The notes beneath the pieces were generated by a model. It was not told the DNA's origin, ran no database searches, and worked only from the letters and a program-made list of their open reading frames with translations. Positions 15,601 to 23,954 of a stretch of 64,000 nucleotides of DNA are shown here, piece by piece. Position 1 is the first letter of the stretch, and each line of letters starts with the position of its first letter. The stretch comes from an uncultured Nocardiaceae bacterium (GTDB lineage: Bacteria; Actinomycetota; Actinomycetes; Mycobacteriales; Mycobacteriaceae), in NCBI GenBank assembly GCA_936936565.1, contig CAKZIX010000125.1, positions 15,910 to 79,909 of the forward strand, in the 5' to 3' direction. The position numbers and the translations under genes were made by a program.

Positions 15601-16550
15601 TGGCGCACATCGTGATCGATCAGGAACTCCAGGACTTCCTCGCACAGAACGACGGTGTGCTGACCATCGGCCGCACAACCATTCACAAGGACACGCACTG
15701 GGACGTGGCGGTGACTGTCCAGTCGACGACGCGGCGAGAGGCCTCGATCACGCTGGGGCTGGCGCTCGCGATCGTAACCGACGCCGTCCTAGCCAACGCC
15801 GTCCCGCCAGCCGTCGACCCGGTCGACGTGCCCGACAACCCCACCGACCGCGAACGCATCGAGGCCGTGGCCGACGAACACGGGTGGGGCGAGCGGGCGC
15901 GGCCGATGCCGGAGCGAGCTAGCGGCGGCACGATGGGCGCTGTCGAGCGCACGCAGCTCGAGCGTGACGGGTACACGCTGACGATCGACTGGGTGAAGGG
16001 CGGTCGCGTCGGTCGTGCCTGGCTCGCCGGATCGGCGCGCATCAGAGCCGTCGGGAACGAAGCGGACTCGCCCGCCGCGCGCCGCGACGTCGTGCTCGGC
16101 GTCCTCGCGCAGACCGAGCACGACCCGATGGCCCGCGCGCTGGCCGCCACGCCGCCGCTAGTCGAGCCGGAACCTGCTGCGGCCGAGCCGAAGTCTCGTG
16201 CCGAGCAGCTCATCGAGGCAGCTAACGCGCTCACCGACATCGCTGTGAATACCGCCACCCGCGTGACCGCCGGGCTTGAGGCGGCTGTGCCCGACAGCAC
16301 TATCGGTCAGCTCGTCAACACGGTCACGGCCGCCGCCGAGGCAGCGACTGCACTGCTCCGCGCAGCCGACGAGCACGCGATCGTGCGGGCCGAAATCGAG
16401 CACATCGATCCGGCTGTCGTCGTGCAACTGCGCTTGCAGCTCGACCAGATCCGCGAGGCGGCCAGCATGGCCCACGCCGCCCAGACGCCCGGGACCGCCG
16501 CCTACGCCCTCGCCGAGGACATTCTGACGATCGCGAGGTGCGGCGCGTGA
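15600..16550 (+). CDS. Hypothetical early protein with helical C-terminal half
   Basis: 316 residues. Two or three parts can be seen: residues 1-60, alpha/beta; about 100-165 a second globular part containing LERDGYTLTIDWVKGGRVGR; and 200-310 an alanine-rich helical region (AEQLIEAANALTDIAVNTAT, ATALLRAADEHAIVRAEIEH) that could form a coiled coil. No catalytic motif or family is recognised. The ATG overlaps the previous stop (TGATG). Confidence 0.7.
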   Translation: MAHIVIDQELQDFLAQNDGVLTIGRTTIHKDTHWDVAVTVQSTTRREASITLGLALAIVTDAVLANAVPPAVDPVDVPDNPTDRERIEAVADEHGWGERARPMPERASGGTMGAVERTQLERDGYTLTIDWVKGGRVGRAWLAGSARIRAVGNEADSPAARRDVVLGVLAQTEHDPMARALAATPPLVEPEPAAAEPKSRAEQLIEAANALTDIAVNTATRVTAGLEAAVPDSTIGQLVNTVTAAAEAATALLRAADEHAIVRAEIEHIDPAVVVQLRLQLDQIREAASMAHAAQTPGTAAYALAEDILTIARCGA

Positions 16551-16837
16551 CCGAGGCAATGCTGCGCTTCGCTGGCGCCCTGATCCAGGTCGGTGGGTTC
16601 GTTGGGCTGCTGGTGATCGGCGCCGAGATCATCGCTTACGAGCTGCGCGTGCGCATGGTCGACTGCCCGGACTGCGGCGGTGACGGCATCACCGGGCCGT
16701 GCGAGGACGGCCTACTCGGCTGCTCGGGCTGCACGACCTGCGAAACCTGCTGCGGCACAGGTCAGATCGAGGCCGTCAAGGACGACAGCGACCGCGCCTA
16801 CGAACGGTCGGTCGATGAGCAGCTCGGGGTCATCTGA
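16547..16837 (+). CDS. Membrane protein with DnaJ-type zinc-binding repeats
   Basis: 96 residues from a GTG overlapping the previous stop. A hydrophobic segment (ALIQVGGFVGLLVIGAEIIA) is followed by a cysteine-rich domain: CPDCGGDG, then CSGCTTCETCCGTG. These CxxCxGxG-type repeats resemble the zinc-finger region of DnaJ and of related small chaperone-like proteins. The domain would face the cytoplasm if the basic side (RVRM) obeys the positive-inside rule. A role as a membrane-tethered chaperone or redox protein is possible but not shown. Confidence 0.7.
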   Translation: MTEAMLRFAGALIQVGGFVGLLVIGAEIIAYELRVRMVDCPDCGGDGITGPCEDGLLGCSGCTTCETCCGTGQIEAVKDDSDRAYERSVDEQLGVI

Positions 16838-17100
16838 TGGCCAGCATCAGCCGTTGGCGGGCTCGGGCGCGCTGCTTCGAGCTGCGCCTCGAACCGGAAC
16901 TCTTCTTCCCATTACAAGGCCAGCCCGTCGACCGCGCCGTTGTCGCCGCCTGCCGGGAATGCCTCGTCCGAACCTACTGCGCGGCAGCGGCATTGGACAG
17001 CGGTGTCCGCTGGGGCGTGTGGGCCGGGGTGCGGCTCGGGACAGGACAGCAGCGGACCCGTGAACGACTCCAGGCGATCGCAGGGAGGGCAACGACGTGA
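16837..17100 (+). CDS. WhiB-like iron-sulfur protein
   Basis: 87 residues with the four WhiB cysteines: Cys13, then Cys39-x-x-Cys42 and Cys48 in ACRECLVRTYC, and the G-VW-G turn at residues 60-64 (GVWAG). WhiB proteins hold a 4Fe-4S cluster and act with the principal sigma factor. Phage WhiB proteins, such as WhiBTM4 of mycobacteriophage TM4, are known to interfere with host division genes and to contribute to superinfection exclusion. Whether this one does so is inference. It is translationally coupled to its neighbours (TGATG and GTGA overlaps). Confidence 0.88.
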   Translation: MASISRWRARARCFELRLEPELFFPLQGQPVDRAVVAACRECLVRTYCAAAALDSGVRWGVWAGVRLGTGQQRTRERLQAIAGRATT

Positions 17101-17339
17101 CCACAACACCGCTCGATTCCGACACCACCAACTACCTCATGCGCGGAATCCTGTTGCGCGACATCGTCACCCAGTGGGGCATATACGCAGCCGGCCTGGA
17201 CGTGCTCGTGCTCGAAATCGACGGCGACCACGCCATCGTCTGCATGTCGAACCTGAAAGGCCGCCAACTCACCGCCCGAATCCCCAAGCCACACATCGCG
17301 GTCCGCGAACACGCAATGACCATCAAGGCGGCGTCATGA
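17097..17339 (+). CDS. Hypothetical protein between whiB-like and methyltransferase genes
   Basis: 80 residues from a GTG overlapping the whiB-like stop. Mostly beta-strand text (LDVLVLEIDGDHAIVCMSNL). No motif recognised. Its stop overlaps the ATG of the methyltransferase gene. Confidence 0.7.
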   Translation: MTTTPLDSDTTNYLMRGILLRDIVTQWGIYAAGLDVLVLEIDGDHAIVCMSNLKGRQLTARIPKPHIAVREHAMTIKAAS

Positions 17340-19048
17340 GCGAGCTGACCATGACCGACCACTTCTGCGGCGCCGGCGGATCCTCATCCGGCGCGGCCAT
17401 GGTTCCCGGCGTCGAGGTCACGGAGGCCGCGAACCACTGGCAGCTCGCGGTCGACACCCACAACACGAACCATCCCAACACCAACCACATCTGCGCCGAC
17501 CTTTCGCAGATTCACCCAGCACTGTTCCGGCGTACAAACCTCGGCTGGTTCTCGCCGAGCTGCACGAAACACTCGATCGCACAAGGGAAGAAGCGTGCGG
17601 ACGCGCAACCGGACCTGTTCGGTGAGGTGTTGCCTGACGCGGCGGCCGAGCGATCACGCGCAACGATGTGGGATGTCGTCAGGTTCTCGGAGTACCACCT
17701 GTACGAAGCGGTGATCGTCGAGAACGTCGTCGACGTGTACCACTGGCCGCCGTTCCGGTCGTGGCTGCTGGCGATGGAATCCCTCGGCTACCTGCACGAG
17801 ACGGTGTGGCTCAATTCGATGCACGCCCAGCTCGGCGGGCCGGGCGCGCCACAGTCTCGGGACCGCATCTACATCGTGTTCTGGCGCAAGGGAAACCGGC
17901 GCCCCGCTCTGGAACGGGTGACCCGCCCGCACGCAGAGTGCCCGGAATGCGGGCCCGTGCGCGCGATGCAGTCGTGGAAGAACCCGGACCGGCCGCAGTG
18001 GGGCCGCTACCGCAGCCAGTACATCTACCGCTGCCCGAATGTGAAGTGCCGCAACAGGATCGTGGAGCCGATCGCGCGGCCGGCGGCCGAGATCATCGAC
18101 TGGGCGCTTCCGGCGACCCGGCTCGGTGATCGGGCGAAACCGTTGGCGGACAAGACGATGGCGCGCATCCGCGCGGGAATAGACCGCTATTGGGGTCCGT
18201 TCATCACCGAACACACCCACGAATACCGGGTACGCGACATCGCACAGCCCTTGCAGACGATCCGCGCGTCGGGCAACCACTTCGGTCTGGCGATTCCCGT
18301 GGAGGGTCGCGAGGGCAAGACCGCGGTGCCGGTGGATCAACCGTTGCGGACGATGACCACCCGCAATGAGACGGGCGTCGCGTACCCGGCGTTCCTGACA
18401 CAGTTCCGCGATCGGGTGCGCGATCTCGACCCGTACCGCGAGCCGTTGAACACGGTCGTCGCCGACGGCGCGAACCACGCCCTTGTGCAGGGTCCAGCAT
18501 TCATCGCGGAGCTTCGCGGCGGGGGCAGCGTGGCGCGGCCGGTGACCGACCCGCTTGCCACGGTCACGGCGTCGGGCAATCACCACGGACTCGTCACGGC
18601 GGACATTCCACCGAGGTGTGAATGCGAAGGGTTCTGCCGTTGCTCTTACGCACCGTCTGCTGCGATCTATAGCGGCGCCAAGTCCGGCGCCAAGCCGCTC
18701 ACAGCCGATTCCAACGTAGAGCGGCACGGGCTGATCATGCGCAACAACGGCGTTCGCGGCGGCCATCCGGCTCGACATACGACGCCGGCGAGCGAACCGG
18801 TTCGGACGGTCACGACGGCCGGCCACCAGTCGCTAATCGCCGCCGACAGCTTGCCCGTCGACCTAGACGACGTCCGGTTCCGGATGCTCGAGCCGTCCGA
18901 GATCGCCCGCGCAATGGATTTCCCTACTGGCTACACGATCCTCGGCAACCGCCGCGAGCAGGTCCGGATGAGCGGCAATGCGGTAACCCCTCCTGCCGCA
19001 AGGGATCTCGTGATGGTCGTCGCGGAATCCCTGGGGGTGGCAGCATGA
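17336..19048 (+). CDS. C5 cytosine DNA methyltransferase
   Basis: 570 residues. Motif I is FCGAGGSSSGA (residues 10-20), motif VI ENV (129-131), motif VIII QSRDRIYIVF (173-182) and motif X GNAVTPPAARD near 548. The catalytic loop reads SPSCTKHS with Cys76 in the place of the usual PCQ, so the residue after the nucleophile is Thr. The target-recognition part is unusually long. It carries a likely zinc site (Cys202, 205, 233, 238), a second cysteine cluster (428-436), and five copies of a short P-L-x-T-[VIM]-type repeat. No cognate endonuclease is seen next to it; it may protect phage DNA from host restriction. Confidence 0.88.
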   Translation: MSELTMTDHFCGAGGSSSGAAMVPGVEVTEAANHWQLAVDTHNTNHPNTNHICADLSQIHPALFRRTNLGWFSPSCTKHSIAQGKKRADAQPDLFGEVLPDAAAERSRATMWDVVRFSEYHLYEAVIVENVVDVYHWPPFRSWLLAMESLGYLHETVWLNSMHAQLGGPGAPQSRDRIYIVFWRKGNRRPALERVTRPHAECPECGPVRAMQSWKNPDRPQWGRYRSQYIYRCPNVKCRNRIVEPIARPAAEIIDWALPATRLGDRAKPLADKTMARIRAGIDRYWGPFITEHTHEYRVRDIAQPLQTIRASGNHFGLAIPVEGREGKTAVPVDQPLRTMTTRNETGVAYPAFLTQFRDRVRDLDPYREPLNTVVADGANHALVQGPAFIAELRGGGSVARPVTDPLATVTASGNHHGLVTADIPPRCECEGFCRCSYAPSAAIYSGAKSGAKPLTADSNVERHGLIMRNNGVRGGHPARHTTPASEPVRTVTTAGHQSLIAADSLPVDLDDVRFRMLEPSEIARAMDFPTGYTILGNRREQVRMSGNAVTPPAARDLVMVVAESLGVAA

Positions 19049-20025
19049 CCCGGCCACCGTGGTGTGACGACAGCAACCTGCCGCGCGTGTGGTGCGAGCA
19101 CTGCGGCGGCAAGCAGCTCGGGATCTTCGACGGCATCGACGACGCCACCTACCACGCCGACGAGGGGTCGCTGTCATCGTCGGGCGCGCGCACGATCATC
19201 AACCGATCGCCTGCCCATTTCCGGTGGGAGCGCGACCACGGCCGAAAACCCAAGAAGGCGTTCGACCTTGGCCACGCCGTGCACGGCGAGCTGCTCGGCG
19301 TCGGGCAGCCCGTGTTCGTCCTGGACCCGGAAGTGCACGGGCTCAAGGCCGACGGCACCGTCTCGGACGCCCCAGCCAATACCAAGGCATGGAAGACTGC
19401 GGTAGCCGATGCCCGCGCACGCGGCGAGGTGCCCGTGGCCATCGACGATTGGGCTGCCGTCGAGCGCATGGTCGCAGAGGCGCACGCACACTCGACCGCG
19501 CATGCGCTGCTGTCGTCGGGGGTCGCCGAGCAATCGATCTACTGGCGCGACGAGGTAACCGGCGAGCTGCTGCGCGCGCGGCCGGACTGGATGCGCGTCG
19601 GTCGCGGTGGCCGGCTGGTCGTCCTCGACGCCAAGACAACGAGCGATGCGAGCCCGGACGAGTTCGCGCGCTCGGCAGGCAAGTTCGGATACCACTGCCA
19701 GCAGGCCTGGTACCTCGACGGCATCGTCGCGAACTGGGAAGCGGTCTGCGCGGCCGTCGGCGCAGATCCGACCCTGGATCCGCACGACCCCGACAAGGGC
19801 CCGCTGTTCGTGTTCCTCGTCGTCGAAGTCGACGAACCGCATCCCGTTCTCGTCGCGCAACTCGATCCCGCCGACGTAGAGCTCGGTCGCCAACTCAACC
19901 GGCGCGCCATCGACATCTACGCCGAATGCCGCCGCACCGACCAATGGCCGGCATACGGCACCGAAGTCCATCAGATCGCCCTCCCGTACTGGAACCGCAA
20001 GCAACTAGAGGAGTCCCTCTCGTGA
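19045..20025 (+). CDS. RecE-like PD-(D/E)XK exonuclease
   Basis: 326 residues. The N-terminus has a Cys-x-x-Cys pair (WCEHC). The nuclease core is visible: GHAVH (76-80) with Glu82, Asp181 in RARPDW, Asp195-x-Lys197 in VVLDAKTT, and the QQAWYLDG motif (219-226) that follows in RecB/RecE-type exonucleases. It would resect double-stranded ends to leave 3' single strands. The gene directly after it encodes a RecT-like annealing protein, so the pair forms a RecET-type recombination system used in phage replication or repair. Confidence 0.85.
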   Translation: MTRPPWCDDSNLPRVWCEHCGGKQLGIFDGIDDATYHADEGSLSSSGARTIINRSPAHFRWERDHGRKPKKAFDLGHAVHGELLGVGQPVFVLDPEVHGLKADGTVSDAPANTKAWKTAVADARARGEVPVAIDDWAAVERMVAEAHAHSTAHALLSSGVAEQSIYWRDEVTGELLRARPDWMRVGRGGRLVVLDAKTTSDASPDEFARSAGKFGYHCQQAWYLDGIVANWEAVCAAVGADPTLDPHDPDKGPLFVFLVVEVDEPHPVLVAQLDPADVELGRQLNRRAIDIYAECRRTDQWPAYGTEVHQIALPYWNRKQLEESLS

Positions 20026-21083
20026 CCAACGAAATCGCCGTCCAACAACATTCGGAGCAGCGCGGACCGCTAACGCCAGAGCGCAGCCCTGCTGTCGCGC
20101 AGCTCATGGAGTTTTCCGACGTACTGGAGATCGCGTCGAGGTTCGCCGAGACGCTGAGCCGAACCTCGATGGCAGGCGTGAACTACCGGGGCAAGCCACA
20201 AGAGGCGCTCGGCGCGATCCTGTACGGCGCCGAACTCGGACTCAACCCTGTGCAATCGCTCCAGCAGGTGTTCACCGTGCACGGCACCCCTGCCATCTAC
20301 GCCCGAACCATGGTCGCTCTCGTAATGCGCCACGGCTACCGAATCCGCACCGAATCCAGCACCGACGAGTCAGTCACGGTCGTCGGCACCGCGCCGGATG
20401 GCAGATCGGAGCCGTCCACTTGGACGATCGAGCGCGCTACGAAGGCGGGATACGTACCGGTCATCGACGAGAAGACCGGCAAGTACCGGACCAACTCGAA
20501 CGGCAAGCTCGACGGAAACATGAAGTACCTGACGGACCCGCAGGCGATGCTCTACGCCAAGGCGGCAGCGGAGGTCTGCCGCAAGCTCGCGCCAGACGTC
20601 CTGCTCGGCATCGCGAACACCGCTGAGGAACTCGAATCCGAGCCGCCGAGCAACGCCCCGGTGCGAGTGGTGTCCGAACGGGTGGCGGCCACGGCCGCCG
20701 ATCTCATCGGCGAGACCGCAACACCTCCCCCCGAGACTGGCGGCCAGGTTGGCGATGCGCCCGCGGCTGCCCCGGCCGCCGAGCCCGACAAGGCACCGGT
20801 GCGCGCCGCCGAGCGCAAGGCGACCAAGTCGCAACTGACGCGGCTGTGGACGCTGATGAGCCAGCTCGACATGACCGACAAAGACTCGTCGCTCGCCTGG
20901 ATCTCCGACATCGTCAAGCGCCCAGAGGGTGACGACCTGGAATCCACCAAGGACCTGACCGCGACCGAGATCCAGTCCGTGTTCCGCGAACTCGAAGCCG
21001 CGATGGCGAAGCGGCCGGCCCCGGCACCTGCCACCAACACCGACGGCGAGCAGGGCACGCTCACCGAAGGCGGCGACCAGTGA
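20022..21083 (+). CDS. RecT-like single-strand annealing protein
   Basis: 353 residues from a GTG overlapping the exonuclease stop. Residues about 25-215 match the RecT core (LYGAELGLNPVQSLQQVFTV, GTPAIYARTMVALVMRHGY, YLTDPQAMLYAKAAAEVCRK). A Pro/Ala linker follows, then a C-terminal helical region (KSQLTRLWTLMSQLDM) that in relatives mediates protein contacts. The product coats single strands made by the exonuclease and anneals complementary DNA. Confidence 0.88.
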   Translation: MTNEIAVQQHSEQRGPLTPERSPAVAQLMEFSDVLEIASRFAETLSRTSMAGVNYRGKPQEALGAILYGAELGLNPVQSLQQVFTVHGTPAIYARTMVALVMRHGYRIRTESSTDESVTVVGTAPDGRSEPSTWTIERATKAGYVPVIDEKTGKYRTNSNGKLDGNMKYLTDPQAMLYAKAAAEVCRKLAPDVLLGIANTAEELESEPPSNAPVRVVSERVAATAADLIGETATPPPETGGQVGDAPAAAPAAEPDKAPVRAAERKATKSQLTRLWTLMSQLDMTDKDSSLAWISDIVKRPEGDDLESTKDLTATEIQSVFRELEAAMAKRPAPAPATNTDGEQGTLTEGGDQ

Positions 21084-21415
21084 GCCCGCGCGAGAACGCC
21101 GCGGTCATGATCGGCGTCGTCGCCGAATTCATGAACCTGTCGGCACAAGCCGCGGACGAGAGCGACCCCGACACAGTACGCCGCGCCGACAGCATGGCCG
21201 CGGTGATGGCCACCGTCGGCAACGTGTGGGCGACCCTCGCGCTCGCCGAAGAGCAGCGCATCGCGAACCTCACCGCCATCGTCCGCAACCGACCGGTATG
21301 CGTCGCATCCGGCACTCCCGACAGCGACAACCCTGTCATCGCCGTCGACCGGCTACTCGAAGCGTACCTACGCGCCAACAGTCAAGCCCCGCAAGAGAAT
21401 CGAGACAACCGATGA
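21080..21415 (+). CDS. Hypothetical protein in the recombination gene group
   Basis: 111 residues from a GTG overlapping the RecT-like stop. Helical, alanine-rich (ADSMAAVMATVGNVWATLAL). No family recognised. It ends in a 4-nt overlap with the clamp-like gene, so it is probably made with the recombination and replication proteins. Confidence 0.7.
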   Translation: MSPRENAAVMIGVVAEFMNLSAQAADESDPDTVRRADSMAAVMATVGNVWATLALAEEQRIANLTAIVRNRPVCVASGTPDSDNPVIAVDRLLEAYLRANSQAPQENRDNR

Positions 21416-22119
21416 GCACCTATTCGATCACCGTGGGCACATCGGACATGCGCGCCGCGCTGGCATCCGCGCTCGTACACGCCTCCCAAGACCCCGAACT
21501 ACCCGACCTCATGCGCGTGCGGGTCGCGCCCGACGCCGTCAACGTCGCCGTGACCGCCACCGACCGCTACACCCTCGCTCTCGCCCTCGCATCGCACGTC
21601 AACGACGGCAAAATCGGCGACGACGCAGAGCCCTTCGACCTGCTGCCCAACGACGTCGCCAAAATCCTCTCGATCTTCAAGGCAGGCAAGGAATCCGGCG
21701 GCGACGACCCCCAATACTGGCTTCGTCTCGACGTCACCGCCGACCACGTCACGATCACCGACGCATCCGGGCTCATCGACGGCCGCAGCTTCAAGGTGCC
21801 GCGGCTGAAGCACCAAACGGACGACACGCTGGCGGGTCTGCCGAAGCTGGTTGCCCGCGCCCACGACAGCGAACCTGCGCTCCTCGAAGACATGGCCGTC
21901 AACGGAAACCTGCTGGCCCGCTTCCAAACCGCCGCCAAGGCGTACCACGAGTCGCTGATCATCGAATCGCACGTCGGCACGCACGCACTGCTGATCCGGT
22001 GCGGCGAATCGTTCCTCGGGCTGCTCATGCCCGTCATCGAGACACCCGAGAAGCTCGTCGAGCGTAAGGAATGGGCCGACGGATGGTCACGCCGACTCGA
22101 AGGGGTGGGCGATGCCTGA
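21412..22119 (+). CDS. Sliding-clamp-like protein (DnaN/PCNA fold candidate)
   Basis: 235 residues. The text VNVAVTATDRYTLALALA resembles the DnaN strand pair with the ATDRFRLA motif, and LLIRCGESFLGLLMPV resembles the C-terminal strand that ends in the MPM-type motif of beta clamps. The length fits two clamp domains, shorter than the three-domain bacterial protein. If right, the ring would need three subunits, as in PCNA. Related proteins in actinophages are called DNA polymerase sliding clamps. No phage DNA polymerase is seen in the window, so it would work with the host enzyme or tether other proteins. Confidence 0.6.
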   Translation: MSTYSITVGTSDMRAALASALVHASQDPELPDLMRVRVAPDAVNVAVTATDRYTLALALASHVNDGKIGDDAEPFDLLPNDVAKILSIFKAGKESGGDDPQYWLRLDVTADHVTITDASGLIDGRSFKVPRLKHQTDDTLAGLPKLVARAHDSEPALLEDMAVNGNLLARFQTAAKAYHESLIIESHVGTHALLIRCGESFLGLLMPVIETPEKLVERKEWADGWSRRLEGVGDA

Positions 22120-22360
22120 CGCCGCCGAGCGAATCACGCTGACCAGCACCGGCATTCAGGTCGACGGCGTCACCCTTCCCGGCACTCTGTCGGCCGGCGC
22201 GATCGCCGGGCCGGTCGACGGCAGCGGTGAACCACCGCTGTACGCCGTCGCCGTGGCGTTCCTGACGGTTCACGAGCCAGTGATCGGGCCCGGCGTGGAG
22301 TACGACCCGAACACCGGCATCGCCACGACATCCGCCTTCTCGCGGCGGGTGACGCGATGA
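22112..22360 (+). CDS. Hypothetical small protein
   Basis: 82 residues; the start overlaps the clamp-like gene by 8 nt. Beta-rich text (ERITLTSTGIQVDGVTLPG) suggests a small barrel or sandwich. No family recognised. Confidence 0.7.
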   Translation: MPDAAERITLTSTGIQVDGVTLPGTLSAGAIAGPVDGSGEPPLYAVAVAFLTVHEPVIGPGVEYDPNTGIATTSAFSRRVTR

Positions 22361-22548
22361 GCGCCGAGGACGCCGCCATCGTGGCCGGCGACACCACGCT
22401 CGCACCCTGCGACGGGAAATGCCACGACCAGCAGGCCCGGCCGTGCAAGCGGTGCGTGTCCGACGACCTCCGGCTGTGGTGCCCGGCGTGCTCCGCGCAG
22501 GCCGACTACGAGGACGGGCGCGAGGTACCGCCGCACGGTGCCTCATGA
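22357..22548 (+). CDS. Small zinc-ribbon-like protein
   Basis: 63 residues with three cysteine pairs: CDGKC, CKRC and CPAC. The spacing suggests a zinc ribbon. Start and stop overlap the neighbouring genes by 4 nt. Function unknown. Confidence 0.68.
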   Translation: MSAEDAAIVAGDTTLAPCDGKCHDQQARPCKRCVSDDLRLWCPACSAQADYEDGREVPPHGAS

Positions 22549-22691
22549 GCCGCGCGCACGTCGTGCTGCTGCTCGCCGCGATCGCGTTCGGCGCCGCGGT
22601 GTCGGCGGTGTGCACGTTTCTCGCTGCCGGCTACACGATCGAGGTTGCCGAGCACCTGTACGCGCAGCGAGAGGTGGCGCGCCGTGGCTGA
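22545..22691 (+). CDS. Small membrane protein
   Basis: 48 residues: one hydrophobic segment (VVLLLAAIAFGAAVSAVCTF) followed by an amphipathic helix (EVAEHLYAQREVARRG). ATG overlaps the previous TGA. Function unknown. Confidence 0.65.
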   Translation: MSRAHVVLLLAAIAFGAAVSAVCTFLAAGYTIEVAEHLYAQREVARRG

Positions 22692-22893
22692 GTGGAAGGA
22701 CGGCGACCGAGTCGTCGTGAAGGGCACCACCGACCCCGTCTACACGGTGATCGGACTCCAGCGCGGCCGGTACGTCGGGTTGCGGATGGACGGGTCGCCG
22801 CGGGTGCGCACGTTCGACAAGGACGGGTACGGCGACAGCGAAATCGATTGCGCGCTGCCCGTCGACGGCCTGGAAGCGGTGGACCGTGGGTGA
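22684..22893 (+). CDS. Small beta-barrel-like hypothetical protein
   Basis: 69 residues from a GTG inside the end of the membrane protein gene. The text WKDGDRVVVKGTTDPVYTVI, then GLQRGRYVGLRMDG, looks like a KOW- or SH3-type small barrel. No named family is assigned. Confidence 0.65.
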   Translation: MAEWKDGDRVVVKGTTDPVYTVIGLQRGRYVGLRMDGSPRVRTFDKDGYGDSEIDCALPVDGLEAVDRG

Positions 22894-23905
22894 CAAGACC
22901 GGCATCGAATGGACCGACGCGACATGGAATCCCGTAACGGGGTGCGACAAGGTGTCGCCCGGTTGCGATCACTGTTACGCCGAGTCCATCGCGCACCGAT
23001 TCGCGGGAACCCCCGCTTACCCCAATGGGTTCGGGGTGACACTACGACCAGAGCGGCTTGAGCAGCCGATCAGGTGGAAGCGCCCGCGGCGGGTGTTCGT
23101 GAACTCCATGAGCGACCTGTTTCACCCGGAGATCCCCGACGACTACATCGCACGGGTATTTGCGGTGATGGCGCTCGTGCCGCAACACACGTTCCAAGTT
23201 CTCTCGAAGCGGCATGGGCGCATGCGTTCGCTGTTGTCGTCACCCGATTTCCTTGCGGCAGTGAAGGACTGGATACCGGGGATCGTTGCTGCGCATTCGC
23301 CGCATCGCGTCTGGTTTGACGCTTGGCCCCTCCCGAACGTTTGGGTCGGCGTGAGCGCCGAGGATCAGAAGCGCGCGGATCTGCGGATCCCGAAGCTGCT
23401 TGACACCCCGGCGGCGGTGCGGTTCGTTTCCGCTGAACCACTGCTCGGGCCAATCAAGTTGCGGGACGACTGGCTCCCCACCATCTGCGGGCTGTGCAAC
23501 TGCGAATACGGCTGCAACCCGCCCGCAGGCGGGCTGGACTGGTTGATCGTCGGCGGTGAGTCTGGGCCGAAAGCTCGTCCGATGCACCCGGATTGGGCGC
23601 GATCGCTGCGCGACCAGTGCACAGCGGCCGGTGTCGCGTTCCACTTTAAGCAGTGGGGCGAGTGGGCACCCGCCCGCTGGCGCGGGCCAGATGGCGCAAC
23701 GCACGCCTTTACGGGGGGCATGTATCTGGACAAGGGCGTCGCGGTCGAAAACTTCATGCGGCTTAGCCACTCGCCGACCTCATCCGAGCGCGACGACGAG
23801 ACGCCGCCTGGAGCACAGGGCATGACCCGTGTCGGCAAGAAGGTTGCCGGCCGCGAGTTGGACGGCCGGACGTGGGACGAATTTCCGGCGGTGCGGCATG
23901 GCTGA
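22886..23905 (+). CDS. DUF5131 (phage Gp37/Gp68) radical-SAM-like protein
   Basis: 339 residues from a GTG. The N-terminus has GIEWTDATWNPVTGC with Cys20, Cys27 and Cys30 (CDKVSPGCDHCYAE), the iron-sulfur cysteine motif typical of the phage Gp37/Gp68 family (DUF5131). Further family text follows: VFVNSMSDLFHPEIPDDYI, FVSAEPLLGPI, WLIVGGESGPKARPM and FKQWGEW. The family is widespread in phages and mobile elements; the reaction is not known to me. The gene lies directly upstream of the antisense nuclease-like gene, with 49 nt between their convergent ends. Confidence 0.9.
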   Translation: MGDKTGIEWTDATWNPVTGCDKVSPGCDHCYAESIAHRFAGTPAYPNGFGVTLRPERLEQPIRWKRPRRVFVNSMSDLFHPEIPDDYIARVFAVMALVPQHTFQVLSKRHGRMRSLLSSPDFLAAVKDWIPGIVAAHSPHRVWFDAWPLPNVWVGVSAEDQKRADLRIPKLLDTPAAVRFVSAEPLLGPIKLRDDWLPTICGLCNCEYGCNPPAGGLDWLIVGGESGPKARPMHPDWARSLRDQCTAAGVAFHFKQWGEWAPARWRGPDGATHAFTGGMYLDKGVAVENFMRLSHSPTSSERDDETPPGAQGMTRVGKKVAGRELDGRTWDEFPAVRHG

Positions 23906-23954
23906 GCATCGGCTGCCTTACACCGCAGCGCTGTCAGTGCTGATGCAGTATCGC

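Noticed and set aside
23829..23897. Plus-strand 481-codon frame as a real gene
   Set aside because: The middle has no protein-like character and runs opposite a nuclease-like gene with clear motifs; only its ends are considered, as possible remnants.
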